Assembly (NCBI RefSeq): GCF_039909015.1
Contig: NZ_CP150919.1
Coordinates: 5,680,501 to 5,744,500 of the forward strand
Direction: 5' to 3'
Length of the DNA stretch: 64,000 nt
DNA from: Pseudomonas grandcourensis
GTDB lineage: Bacteria > Pseudomonadota > Gammaproteobacteria > Pseudomonadales > Pseudomonadaceae
The translations under genes and the position numbers were made by a program. Positions 45,549-54,173 of this stretch are shown piece by piece (the stretch's first letter is position 1; every line of letters starts with the position of its first letter). Below the pieces are notes generated by a model. It was not told the DNA's origin, ran no database searches, and was given only the letters and a program-made list of their open reading frames with translations.

Positions 45549-45977
45549 TTAAAACTTCAGTTCTTGGGGCTGCTGAGCAGTATGTGGGTGTGCAGCGCCC
45601 GCATAGACTTTCAGCTTACGGTACATGTCGCGACCCAGCGGGTTCTTAGGCAGCATGCCTTTGACCGCGGTCTCGATCACGCGCTCAGGGGCCTTGGCGA
45701 TCAGCTTTTCAAAGTTGATCGACTTGATGCCGCCCGGGAAACCGGAGTGGGAGTAGTACATTTTGTCAGTGGTTTTAGCACCGGTAACACGGATCTGCTC
45801 AGCATTGATTACGACGATGTAGTCGCCGGTGTCAACGTGAGGAGTGTACTCAGGCTTGTGCTTGCCACGCAGACGGCTCGCGATTTCGGTGGCCAGACGA
45901 CCCAGGGTCTGACCAGCAGCGTCGACGACAAACCAGTCGCGCTTTACTGTTTCCGGTTTAGCAGTAAAAGTCTTCAT
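45549..45977 (-). CDS. rplM: 50S ribosomal protein L13
   Basis: A 142-residue ribosomal protein with [18 protein letters not shown], the [16 protein letters not shown] core and [17 protein letters not shown]. It is the first gene of the rplM-rpsI operon. Confidence 0.99.
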   Translation of the reverse strand: MKTFTAKPETVKRDWFVVDAAGQTLGRLATEIASRLRGKHKPEYTPHVDTGDYIVVINAEQIRVTGAKTTDKMYYSHSGFPGGIKSINFEKLIAKAPERVIETAVKGMLPKNPLGRDMYRKLKVYAGAAHPHTAQQPQELKF

Positions 45978-46018
45978 TCTTTATAGCCTCAGGGGCCGCC
46001 CTGTAAATTAGACGGCGG

Positions 46019-46047
46019 ATCTTACTGAATAGTGCGTACTTTGACAA
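46019..46047 (-). promoter_or_regulatory. Promoter of rplM-rpsI
   Basis: On the minus strand TTGTCA (46042-46047) and TAAGAT (46019-46024) have 17-base spacing, about 40 bases before rplM. The -35 lies in a perfect 16-bp palindrome, CTTTGACAAGTCAAAG at 46039-46054. Confidence 0.6.
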
Positions 46048-46222
46048 GTCAAAGGCAGCCGGATACAGACGCTTTCGGGGGCTCGGGTCGGCGCGTCCGT
46101 TCAACGGCAAGATTCTTCGGCGGCGGCGCATCACTTCCACTGCAGAAAGAGGTGCGCAATTATGCAGATTGCGAAAAATAATTCAACCTGCTTTTATGAT
46201 TGTTTTGCCCAAGGAGCAGCCG

Positions 46223-47263
<1,041 letters not shown>

Positions 47264-47269
47264 TCCCCA

Positions 47270-47372
47270 TCTGTAGGAGCGAGCTTGCTCGCGAAAAACC
47301 TGAGCACACCGTAGTGTGTCAGGCTGTCAGCGTTATCGTTGACGACCATCGCGAGCAGGCTCGCTCCTACAA
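47270..47372. repeat. REP doublet overlapping a stop codon
   Basis: GTAGGAGCGAGCTTGCTCGC at 47273-47292 faces ATCGCGAGCAGGCTCGCTCC at 47348-47367. On the minus strand the right unit provides the TAG stop (47367-47369) of the acyl-CoA dehydrogenase gene. Confidence 0.9.
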
Positions 47373-48503
47373 TGATCTGGCAATAATCTCCTTCATGATT
47401 TCATTGGTGCCGGCATAGATCCGCTGCACCCGCGCATCCGCCCACGCCCGGGCAATCGGGTACTCCCACATGAACCCGTAGCCACCGTGCAACTGCACGC
47501 ACTCGTCGAGCACCTTGCATTGCAGGTCGGTGCCCCAGTACTTGGCCATCGCCGCCGTCGGCACGTCGAGCTTGCCTTGCAGGTGCAGCTCCAGGCAGCG
47601 GTCGACGAAGACCCGGCCGATCTGGATTTCCGTGGCCATCTCTGCCAGTTTGAACCGGGTATTCTGGAAGTCCGCGATCGACTTGCCGAACGCCTTGCGC
47701 TCGCGGGTGTAGTCCAGCGTCCATTGCAGCGCCGCTTCCGCTGAAGCCAACCCGCCAACGGCCACGGTGAGGCGCTCCTGGGGCAACTCCTGCATCAGGT
47801 AGGCAAAGCCCATCCCGGCCTGACCCAGCAGGTTTTCCTTGGGCACACGCACGTCCTGGAAGAACAGCTCCGAGGTGTCCTGGGCTTTCATCCCGACCTT
47901 CTCCAGGCGCTTGCCCTTGTCGAAGCCCGGCGTATTGGCTTCCACCAGAAACAGACTGGTGCCCTTCGCACCGGCCTTCGGATCGGTCTTGGCGACGACG
48001 ATCACCAGATCGGCCAGGTAGCCATTGGTGATAAAAGTTTTCGAGCCGTTGATCACGTACTCATCGCCATCGAGCACGGCCGTGGTTTTCACCCCTTGCA
48101 GATCGGAACCGGCGCCCGGTTCGGTCATGGCGATCGCGGTAACCATCTCGCCGGATACCAGTTTCGGCAGGTATTTATGCTTCAGCGCTTCACTGCCGTA
48201 ATGCAGGATGTAGGGCGCCACGACGTCCGAATGCAGGGAAAAACCGATGCCGGTCAGGCCCAGTCGCCCCACTTCTTCGATCACCACCGCGCTATAGAGA
48301 AAGTCCGCCCCCAAGCCGCCGTACTCTTCCGGCAAGTGCGAGCACAGCATCCCCGCCTCCCCTGCCTTGTTCCACAGTTTGCGGTCGATATAGCCCTGTT
48401 TTTCCCATTGCCCATGGAACGGCACCGCCTCTTTTTCAAGGAACGTCCGCACGCTGTCGCGGAAAAGCTCGTGCTCGGGACTGAACAGGGTTCTGGGGAT
48501 CAT
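47367..48503 (-). CDS. Acyl-CoA dehydrogenase (long-chain-like)
   Basis: A 378-residue flavoprotein with all three domains. The FAD/substrate motif is TAIAMTEPGAGSDLQG and the C-terminal region is LHGGYGFMWEYPIARAWADA. The medium-chain catalytic Glu is replaced by Ala in RIYAGTNEIMKEI. That is the pattern of long-chain and isovaleryl enzymes, where the base lies on another helix. The start is ATG 48503 with AAGG at eight bases; the frame extends 29 codons further without a site. The stop codon lies inside a REP element. It is divergent from the GlxA-like regulator. Confidence 0.88.
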   Translation of the reverse strand: MIPRTLFSPEHELFRDSVRTFLEKEAVPFHGQWEKQGYIDRKLWNKAGEAGMLCSHLPEEYGGLGADFLYSAVVIEEVGRLGLTGIGFSLHSDVVAPYILHYGSEALKHKYLPKLVSGEMVTAIAMTEPGAGSDLQGVKTTAVLDGDEYVINGSKTFITNGYLADLVIVVAKTDPKAGAKGTSLFLVEANTPGFDKGKRLEKVGMKAQDTSELFFQDVRVPKENLLGQAGMGFAYLMQELPQERLTVAVGGLASAEAALQWTLDYTRERKAFGKSIADFQNTRFKLAEMATEIQIGRVFVDRCLELHLQGKLDVPTAAMAKYWGTDLQCKVLDECVQLHGGYGFMWEYPIARAWADARVQRIYAGTNEIMKEIIARSL

Positions 48504-48649
48504 GCGGCACCTTTTCTTTGTTTTTAGAAGGAGTTGACCTCCAGAGACTATGCCTCGCTTCCGATACAGGACACTGGACACATCCGACAAAAAATAAGAC
48601 GATCCAGCCGTCTGGTGACCACTTCCCCCTATAAAAATAAAGTTGAATT

Positions 48650-49645
48650 ATGTCTAACCAAGCCTCCACGCCCCTGCGGCGCGTCAGCATCCTGGCCATC
48701 GACCGGGTTTTCGCTTCCACCCTCATGCAAGCCAAGGATTTCTTCCACCTCGCCAGCCTGCGCTACGGCAAACAGCTGGGCCAGGGCCTGACACCGGCGT
48801 TCGAAACCCGCCTGGTCAGCCCCGACGGCAAACCGGTCAACACCTTCAGCGATGTGGTGATTCCGGTGGATGGCGGGCTGGAAAACGCCGACATCATCAT
48901 TCTTCCTGCGTTCTGGGACGATTTCGACAGCCTCTGCAAGCGTTACCCGCAAGTCCTGCCCTGGCTGCGCCAGCAACATGCACGCGGTGCCGTACTGTGC
49001 GGCGAGGCCACCGGTGTTTTCTGGCTCGCCGAAGCCGGGCTGCTCAATGGCAAGGAAGCGACCACCTATTGGCGCTTCTTCAATGCCTTCGCCGAACGCT
49101 TCCCACAGGTCCAGCTCAATCAGGACAAGCACCTGACCGACGCCGATAACCTGTACTGCGCCGGCGGCACCACCTCGGCATGCGATTTGTACATCTACCT
49201 GATCGAACGCTTCTGCGGCGCCAACGTGTCCCAGGCCGTGGCCCGGGACATCCTCTATGAAGTGCAGCGCAGCTATTCACCGGGCCGGATTGGATTCGGC
49301 GGGCAGAAGCTGCACCAGGACGTGATCATCCTGCAGATCCAGCACTGGCTCGAAGAACACTTCGCCGACAAGTTCCGTTTCGAGGACGTCGCCCGCGAGC
49401 ACGGCATGAGCATCCGCAACTTCATGCGCCGCTTCCAGACCGCCACCGGCGACAAGCCACTGCATTACCTGCAACGCCTGCGCATCGAAACCGCCAAGGG
49501 CTTGCTATCCGGCAGCCGCAAGAGCATCAAGACCATCAGCTATGAAGTTGGCTATGACGATGCGAGCTTCTTCGCCCGGTTGTTCCGCCAGCACACGGAG
49601 TTGTCGCCGAACCAGTATCGGCAGCAGTTTCAGCAGGCTGCGTAG
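48650..49645 (+). CDS. GlxA/FtrA-type AraC-family regulator
   Basis: A 331-residue regulator. The N-terminal DJ-1/PfpI-like domain has C117 at the nucleophile position (VLCGEATGVF). The C-terminal AraC domain (about 225-325) ends SYEVGYDDASFFARLFRQHT. Relatives control catabolism of amines and amino-acid derivatives such as glycine betaine, carnitine and arginine. It sits just upstream of the amino-acid monooxygenase cluster in the same direction, so it is a candidate regulator for it, and also divergent from the acyl-CoA dehydrogenase. A compact REP hairpin follows its stop. Confidence 0.9.
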   Translation: MSNQASTPLRRVSILAIDRVFASTLMQAKDFFHLASLRYGKQLGQGLTPAFETRLVSPDGKPVNTFSDVVIPVDGGLENADIIILPAFWDDFDSLCKRYPQVLPWLRQQHARGAVLCGEATGVFWLAEAGLLNGKEATTYWRFFNAFAERFPQVQLNQDKHLTDADNLYCAGGTTSACDLYIYLIERFCGANVSQAVARDILYEVQRSYSPGRIGFGGQKLHQDVIILQIQHWLEEHFADKFRFEDVAREHGMSIRNFMRRFQTATGDKPLHYLQRLRIETAKGLLSGSRKSIKTISYEVGYDDASFFARLFRQHTELSPNQYRQQFQQAA

Positions 49646-49661
49646 CCGAACCCCAGCTGAC

Positions 49662-49689
49662 TGTGGGAGCGAGCCTGCTCGCTCCCACA
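49662..49689. repeat. Compact REP-derived perfect hairpin after the GlxA-like gene
   Basis: TGTGGGAGCGAGC (49662-49674), a two-base centre and GCTCGCTCCCACA (49677-49689) form a perfect 13-bp inverted repeat. Like the copy at 8.7 kb, it lacks the GCGATGG tail and lies just after a regulator gene. Confidence 0.9.
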
Positions 49690-49809
49690 TAGAATCTTGC
49701 ACCGGCCACACAGTTCTTTCGCTGTGCATTTTCCTACGCAAAAAGCGGAATACAGAGCGCCGAAGAACCCAACCCCGCCCACAGACGCAGCCCCTTAAAA
49801 AACGTCAAA

Positions 49810-49847
49810 ATCTTCCCTGCAAACACCATCAGGGAAGATCAACCATG
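49810..49847 (+). promoter_or_regulatory. Hairpin occluding the ribosome binding site of the monooxygenase gene
   Basis: ATCTTCCCTG (49810-49819) pairs perfectly with CAGGGAAGAT (49830-49839) around a ten-base loop. The Shine-Dalgarno AGGGA (49831-49835) of the following ATG (49845) lies in the right arm and would be hidden. The arm also reads CAGGGA, close to the core of RsmA/CsrA sites. Confidence 0.7.
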
Positions 49848-51791
49848 ACTATAGGATCAAGCTACAACTACCCTTCATACATCGCCAAGGAGGCCACCCG
49901 AACAAAGCGCTCGGCTAAAAACAAATGGGCGGCTCGCTTTCCCAATCCGCCGGATTTGTGCTTTGACTATCGTGCACTGGTAGAACAGGAAAACGGCATC
50001 GCCAAGGCAACTGACCCGCAACATAAAATTTGCATCATCGGCGCCGGCGTCACAGGCCTGACCGCCGCCAGAGAACTCTATCGCTGCGGCTTTACACATA
50101 TCACTCTCATCGAACAATCCAGACGCATCGGCGGCAGGCATCTGACCGTTCCCGGTAGCCAAAACTCGGCAGCAAGCCATACACCGTTTGAAATGGGCGC
50201 AATGCGCATGCCCTTCTTCAACCGTGCGGATGAGCCACCGACAGAAGGTCGGTCGCTGATGGCTTATTACGCCAATCAATTTGAATTGGCGTTTTCAGAC
50301 TTCGCCAACCCCGGTAGCCAATGGGTTAACTCGACAGGCATCTATCTCCGAGAGGGCAGCATGGGCGGCGGGTCGGCGCCGCAAATGTTGATATGGAAAA
50401 ACGAAGACGGCGTCACACCGCCTCCCGGCGATGAATTGCAAAAGGTTTATTCCAAGTGGAAAGCCTTTGCCGATCGCATGACCCGCCACGTTGCTGAGCT
50501 TTATGCGAGCCAGGAATGGGAAGCCATATGGGCTTCTATCGTTGAAAAATACGAGAGTGTCTCGTTCCGCGACCTGGTCAGCATGCCAGCACTGGAAACT
50601 TGGGATCGCCGCTTACCCGGGGATTTCGGCGGAATGGGAATGTCTGCGCAAGAGTCCGCAATTTTTTACGCAATAGGTATAGGTGACGGTAGCTGGGGAG
50701 CTTTTTACGACGTCTGCTGCCTCTACCCTCTGCGTACTGCGATTTTCGGTTTCAGCAGCCAATTGCAACTGATCCATGGTCGAGTGGACTCAAACGGCGA
50801 TCCACTGGATTCGCCCTACCTGAATAGCGAAGCCGTTTTTGACTCAATGGGGCAGAGTTTCGACAGACCCCGCTACATCGGCCTCGCGGCTTTGGACGAA
50901 TGCCTGCTGTTTGTGAAAACCGACGAAACCGGAAAGTCCCTCTACGAACATTGCCTCGAAAGAAGCAATGGGTTTCTCACCGACTCATCCGTCACAAAAC
51001 TGGAAAAGCTGAACAATCAAAAAATACGCGTCTACTACAACTGGAAACACAGTCAACCCGAGCAAATCCAGGAGCAATTTGATGACTTTGACTCGGTCAT
51101 CATGACACTACCCTCCTGGCTGATTGAAACTCGAATCAAGCTCGAAAATTTCACCCGAGAGATGCTGCCTTTCGAGACGATTAACGCCTACAAAACCGCA
51201 CACTGGGAAACTAGCTGCAAAGTGTTTGCACCGCTGAAAAAATCATTTCTCTCGAAAAACAAAAACATCCCGCAAGCCATCGTAACCGACAGTTTCATCC
51301 ATGATGTCTATACCTACCGCTACAACGACAATTACAGCTATGACTGCATCCTGCTGAGTTATACCTGGGAAGATGACGCAACCAAGCTCGCCTCATTCAG
51401 CGATAAGGAGCTGGTATCAAAGTGCGCCGAAGAGCTGGATCGCATACTCATGAACTCTGCCAACGTCCAGGAAAAAATCTCTCCCTACATAGGCATTGAT
51501 CAAGCAGTGGTTCAGCGTTGGATCACTGATAAAAATGCTCTGGGTTGTGCCAAGCTTTACCGACCGGGCACCTACTACGATGCCGTCGGCCTGATGAAGT
51601 ACAACCGGGACTTTGCTCATGTATCTGGCTTGTATTTGTCCGGCGAGTCATTTTCCGTCGATGCCGGTTGGACGGAGCCATGTTTTCGCGGTGCTGTCGA
51701 TGCAGTGATTCATATCTGCAACAAAACCGCCGCGACCTTCAATGGCGGATTTTCCTTGAGCGACTACCCGCACTACCAACTCAAAATCTGA
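49845..51791 (+). CDS. FAD-dependent L-amino acid 2-monooxygenase/oxidase (IaaM/DavB family)
   Basis: A 648-residue flavin amine oxidase. The dinucleotide-binding motif is at 62-97 (CIIGAGVTGLTAARELY; E90; RRIGGR), followed by FEMGAMRMP (115-123). Downstream are ILLSYTWEDDATKL, KLYRPGTYYD and a C-terminal flavin motif GLYLSGESFSVDAGW. These match the tryptophan 2-monooxygenase, phenylalanine oxidase and lysine 2-monooxygenase group, which convert L-amino acids to amides with CO2 release. The substrate is not predictable. A 60-residue N-terminal extension is basic. The gene is clearly AT-richer than its neighbours (25 G/C in 51001-51060), suggesting transfer. The start has AGGGA nine bases upstream, inside a hairpin. 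Confidence 0.85.
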   Translation: MTIGSSYNYPSYIAKEATRTKRSAKNKWAARFPNPPDLCFDYRALVEQENGIAKATDPQHKICIIGAGVTGLTAARELYRCGFTHITLIEQSRRIGGRHLTVPGSQNSAASHTPFEMGAMRMPFFNRADEPPTEGRSLMAYYANQFELAFSDFANPGSQWVNSTGIYLREGSMGGGSAPQMLIWKNEDGVTPPPGDELQKVYSKWKAFADRMTRHVAELYASQEWEAIWASIVEKYESVSFRDLVSMPALETWDRRLPGDFGGMGMSAQESAIFYAIGIGDGSWGAFYDVCCLYPLRTAIFGFSSQLQLIHGRVDSNGDPLDSPYLNSEAVFDSMGQSFDRPRYIGLAALDECLLFVKTDETGKSLYEHCLERSNGFLTDSSVTKLEKLNNQKIRVYYNWKHSQPEQIQEQFDDFDSVIMTLPSWLIETRIKLENFTREMLPFETINAYKTAHWETSCKVFAPLKKSFLSKNKNIPQAIVTDSFIHDVYTYRYNDNYSYDCILLSYTWEDDATKLASFSDKELVSKCAEELDRILMNSANVQEKISPYIGIDQAVVQRWITDKNALGCAKLYRPGTYYDAVGLMKYNRDFAHVSGLYLSGESFSVDAGWTEPCFRGAVDAVIHICNKTAATFNGGFSLSDYPHYQLKI

Positions 51792-51806
51792 TCACATCCC
51801 CGTTCC

Positions 51807-51833
51807 AGAGCCATGCAAGCAATACATGGCTCT
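51807..51833 (+). promoter_or_regulatory. Intercistronic hairpin after the monooxygenase gene
   Basis: AGAGCCATG (51807-51815) and CATGGCTCT (51825-51833) form a perfect 9-bp stem with a nine-base loop, 15 bases past the stop. No T-run follows, so it may be an RNA-processing or stability element rather than a terminator. The rest of the 207-base gap shows no gene. Confidence 0.6.
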
Positions 51834-51998
51834 ACCTCTCGCGCCGGCTACCCACTGCCATCAAACATCACCCTGATCCATTTTCGGACAAGGACTACGA
51901 CCTAAACGGAAGTAGCTGACTTACACCCCACTCCTGATTCCCCTCTTATACACACGCCATTTAACAGTTTGAAAAACAATAAAAAGAGGAACGACGGA

Positions 51999-52886
51999 AT
52001 GACTGAGCCAACAAGCCCTGTTCGTGTAGCAGTCGTGCAATTCGATCCACAAGTCGGCATCGAGAAATGTGTAAGTAATCTGCGTCGCAGCCTGGAATTG
52101 GCGCTTGAAGCGGTAAACGGCGGTGCGAACCTCATCGTTCTGCCCGAGCTTTCCAATACCGGCTATTTCTTCAGCAATCGACAGGACGCCTTCGCCCATG
52201 CCGAAGCGGTTCCCGCAGGGCCAAGCGTGCAATGCTGGATCGACTTCGCCCGCGAACACAACGTTTACCTCGTGGCCGGTCTGGCCGAACGCGACGGCAT
52301 GCGACTCTTCAACACCGGCGTTCTGGTGGGACCAGACGGTTTTATCGGCAAGTACCGCAAAGCCCATTTGTGGAATCTGGAAAAGCTCTGGTTCACACCC
52401 GGCGACCTGGGTTTCCCGGTTTTCGACACACCGATCGGCCGCATCGGGCTGTTGATCTGCTGGGACATCTGGTTCCCGGAGGTGCCACGAATCCTCGCCC
52501 AGCAGGGCGCAGACATCATTTGCAGCCTGAACAACTGGGTCTGGACACCGCCGCCGCTATTCGACGATGCCGGTAAGTGCATGGCGTCGTATCTGACGAT
52601 GACCGCCGCTCACGTCAACAACGTGTTTATCGCTGCCGCCAGCCGGATCGGCGAGGAGCGCGGCGCGCGCTACCTGGGTTGCTCGTTGATTGCCGGAACC
52701 AACGGCTGGCCGATTGGCGCCGTGGCTTCGGCAGACAGACAGGAAATCCTGTTTGCCGATATCGACCTGACCACCTCCCGCAGTGCGCCTATCTGGAACA
52801 ACCTGAACGACCTGCATCGCGATCGCCGAGCCGATCTTTACGATCAGATGCTCGGCTACACCCAGCACCCTTGCCTTCCACGTTGA
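51999..52886 (+). CDS. Nitrilase-superfamily amidase (carbon-nitrogen hydrolase)
   Basis: This 295-residue protein has the complete catalytic set: E50 (IVLPELSNTG), K121 (GKYRKAHLW), a second Glu at 128 and nucleophile C154 (GLLICWDIWFPE). The spacing and the EKLWFTPG stretch resemble amidases such as DavA and N-carbamoyl hydrolases rather than true nitrilases. In DavB/DavA-type pathways such an enzyme hydrolyses the amide made by the monooxygenase to an acid and ammonia, and its position next to that gene suggests the same here. The ATG has AGAGGA at eight bases; the upstream TTG extension is not supported. The next gene follows at 16 bases. Confidence 0.87.
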   Translation: MTEPTSPVRVAVVQFDPQVGIEKCVSNLRRSLELALEAVNGGANLIVLPELSNTGYFFSNRQDAFAHAEAVPAGPSVQCWIDFAREHNVYLVAGLAERDGMRLFNTGVLVGPDGFIGKYRKAHLWNLEKLWFTPGDLGFPVFDTPIGRIGLLICWDIWFPEVPRILAQQGADIICSLNNWVWTPPPLFDDAGKCMASYLTMTAAHVNNVFIAAASRIGEERGARYLGCSLIAGTNGWPIGAVASADRQEILFADIDLTTSRSAPIWNNLNDLHRDRRADLYDQMLGYTQHPCLPR

Positions 52887-52902
52887 TCAGGAGGCCTACC
52901 GC

Positions 52903-54096
52903 ATGGAAGTTACAACCGACAAAAAACAACAATCGCGCAAATCACCGATTGATGCAGCCGTCGTCCTGCTAATGATCGGCGCGACACTGCTGATCGTCTG
53001 GCTTTCTTTCAGCAACCGGACTTTCTGGGGAGCGCATTGGCCCGGGTACGGCGACATGGTATCGCTGCTACCCGAACCGAGTGCCTGGCTGCGTTGGGTG
53101 TTAGGTGACATCAGCGAGGTGGCTTTCTACAAACACGAGTTCGCCTCGATCGGCCTGCTGGCAGGCGCTTATCTGGCTTACTGGGCGAATCGAACGGGGA
53201 AATCCTGGCAAGGATTTACCATCTCCTACGGAACGGGACTTTGGCCTTGGCTGGTCACCAGTTCGTTGCTCGGGCTACTGCTGAGCAATCTGCTGTGGGG
53301 CTGGACGGTGACAGCCACAACCTGGCAACCCACATTCGTAGCATTCGTCTCGCTGCCAGCGGCGATGGTGCTGATGTTTGGCGGAGGCTGGAAGGTCACG
53401 ATCAACGGCGCACTCATGGGCGCCGTATTCGTCACACCGATGTGCCTGCTGATCGTCAACTACGTGTGCCAACCGCTGGCCTTGCCTGCAGTGATTGGCA
53501 ATGTGCTGGGCATGGCGATTGCCAGCGTCCTGGCGTTTCTGTTTTGCCGCTATTGGCCGAACCTGGTGAAATCCAGCTCGTCGCAAACGCCACCCGCCTC
53601 GATTGCTCCCGCCAAGGCGCCCGACTATGGCGTCATCTGGAGCGTGCGCCGGATTCTGGCGGACTTTTCCGAAGCACCGTTCTTCGGCAATGAACTGGCC
53701 AGCCTTGGCCTGATACTGGGTGCATTGCTGGCGTACAGCTTGAACCCTTCAAGCCCCGCGTACGGATCGGGCCTGTTGCTGCACATCATCGGCGCGCAGG
53801 CATTGGCCTCAGCCATCGGCGTGCTGATCTGGCGTCAACAATGGATGTTGCGCGGCTGGTATCCCACTTACATCCCGCTGGTTTCGGTGGTGCCCGCGGC
53901 GATCCTGACCTATGGCGGCAGCTGGCAGATTATCGTCTCAAGCGCACTGCTGGGGGCATTAGTCGCACCACCGCTGGCCTGTGTGATTGCCAGGAAATTA
54001 CCGGCCGACATGCACGCCTACATCGCCAATGTACTGTCGATGGCCATCAGCACACTGCTGATCGTGCCGCTGATCGGTTTTTTGATCGCTGATTAA
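52903..54096 (+). CDS. Tandem-duplicated integral membrane protein, probable transporter of unknown family
   Basis: This 397-residue protein has about ten to twelve hydrophobic segments. It is made of two homologous halves (about 66-215 and 250-395) joined by a Ser/Pro/Ala linker. Matching pairs include LGDISEVAFYKHEFASIG with LADFSEAPFFGNELASLG, and WQPTFVAFVSLPAA with WYPTYIPLVSVVPAA. I do not recognise the family. Its place between amidase and asparaginase, with CAGGAGG at eight bases and only 16 bases after the amidase, makes an importer of the pathway substrate or an exporter of its product the most reasonable guess. Confidence 0.75.
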   Translation: MEVTTDKKQQSRKSPIDAAVVLLMIGATLLIVWLSFSNRTFWGAHWPGYGDMVSLLPEPSAWLRWVLGDISEVAFYKHEFASIGLLAGAYLAYWANRTGKSWQGFTISYGTGLWPWLVTSSLLGLLLSNLLWGWTVTATTWQPTFVAFVSLPAAMVLMFGGGWKVTINGALMGAVFVTPMCLLIVNYVCQPLALPAVIGNVLGMAIASVLAFLFCRYWPNLVKSSSSQTPPASIAPAKAPDYGVIWSVRRILADFSEAPFFGNELASLGLILGALLAYSLNPSSPAYGSGLLLHIIGAQALASAIGVLIWRQQWMLRGWYPTYIPLVSVVPAAILTYGGSWQIIVSSALLGALVAPPLACVIARKLPADMHAYIANVLSMAISTLLIVPLIGFLIAD

Positions 54097-54110
54097 TGCC
54101 CCAGCCATTC

Positions 54111-54150
54111 GGCTGTATCGCGGCCCCAAAAGCGGATACAGCCACTTTTC
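54111..54150 (+). terminator. Hairpin between the membrane protein and asparaginase genes
   Basis: GGCTGTATCGC (54111-54121) pairs with GCGGATACAGCC (54132-54143) with one bulge, followed by ACTTTTC. It is terminator-like but with a weak T-run, so it could act as an attenuator that lowers asparaginase expression. The same repeat could instead be a protein-binding site. Confidence 0.5.
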
Positions 54151-54173
54151 ATTACAAACAAGCGAGGTATCCC

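Noticed and set aside
46039..46054. LexA box at the rplM promoter
   Set aside because: The palindrome CTTTGACAAGTCAAAG lacks the CTGT-N8-ACAG pattern.
49542..49844. N-terminal extension of the monooxygenase frame by 101 codons
   Set aside because: It would overlap the GlxA-like gene and the REP hairpin; the ATG at 49845 has a proper Shine-Dalgarno.
49845..51791. Direct assignment as tryptophan 2-monooxygenase (iaaM)
   Set aside because: Shared motifs place it in the superfamily, but overall divergence is too large and the partner is a nitrilase-fold amidase, not an IaaH-type amidase.
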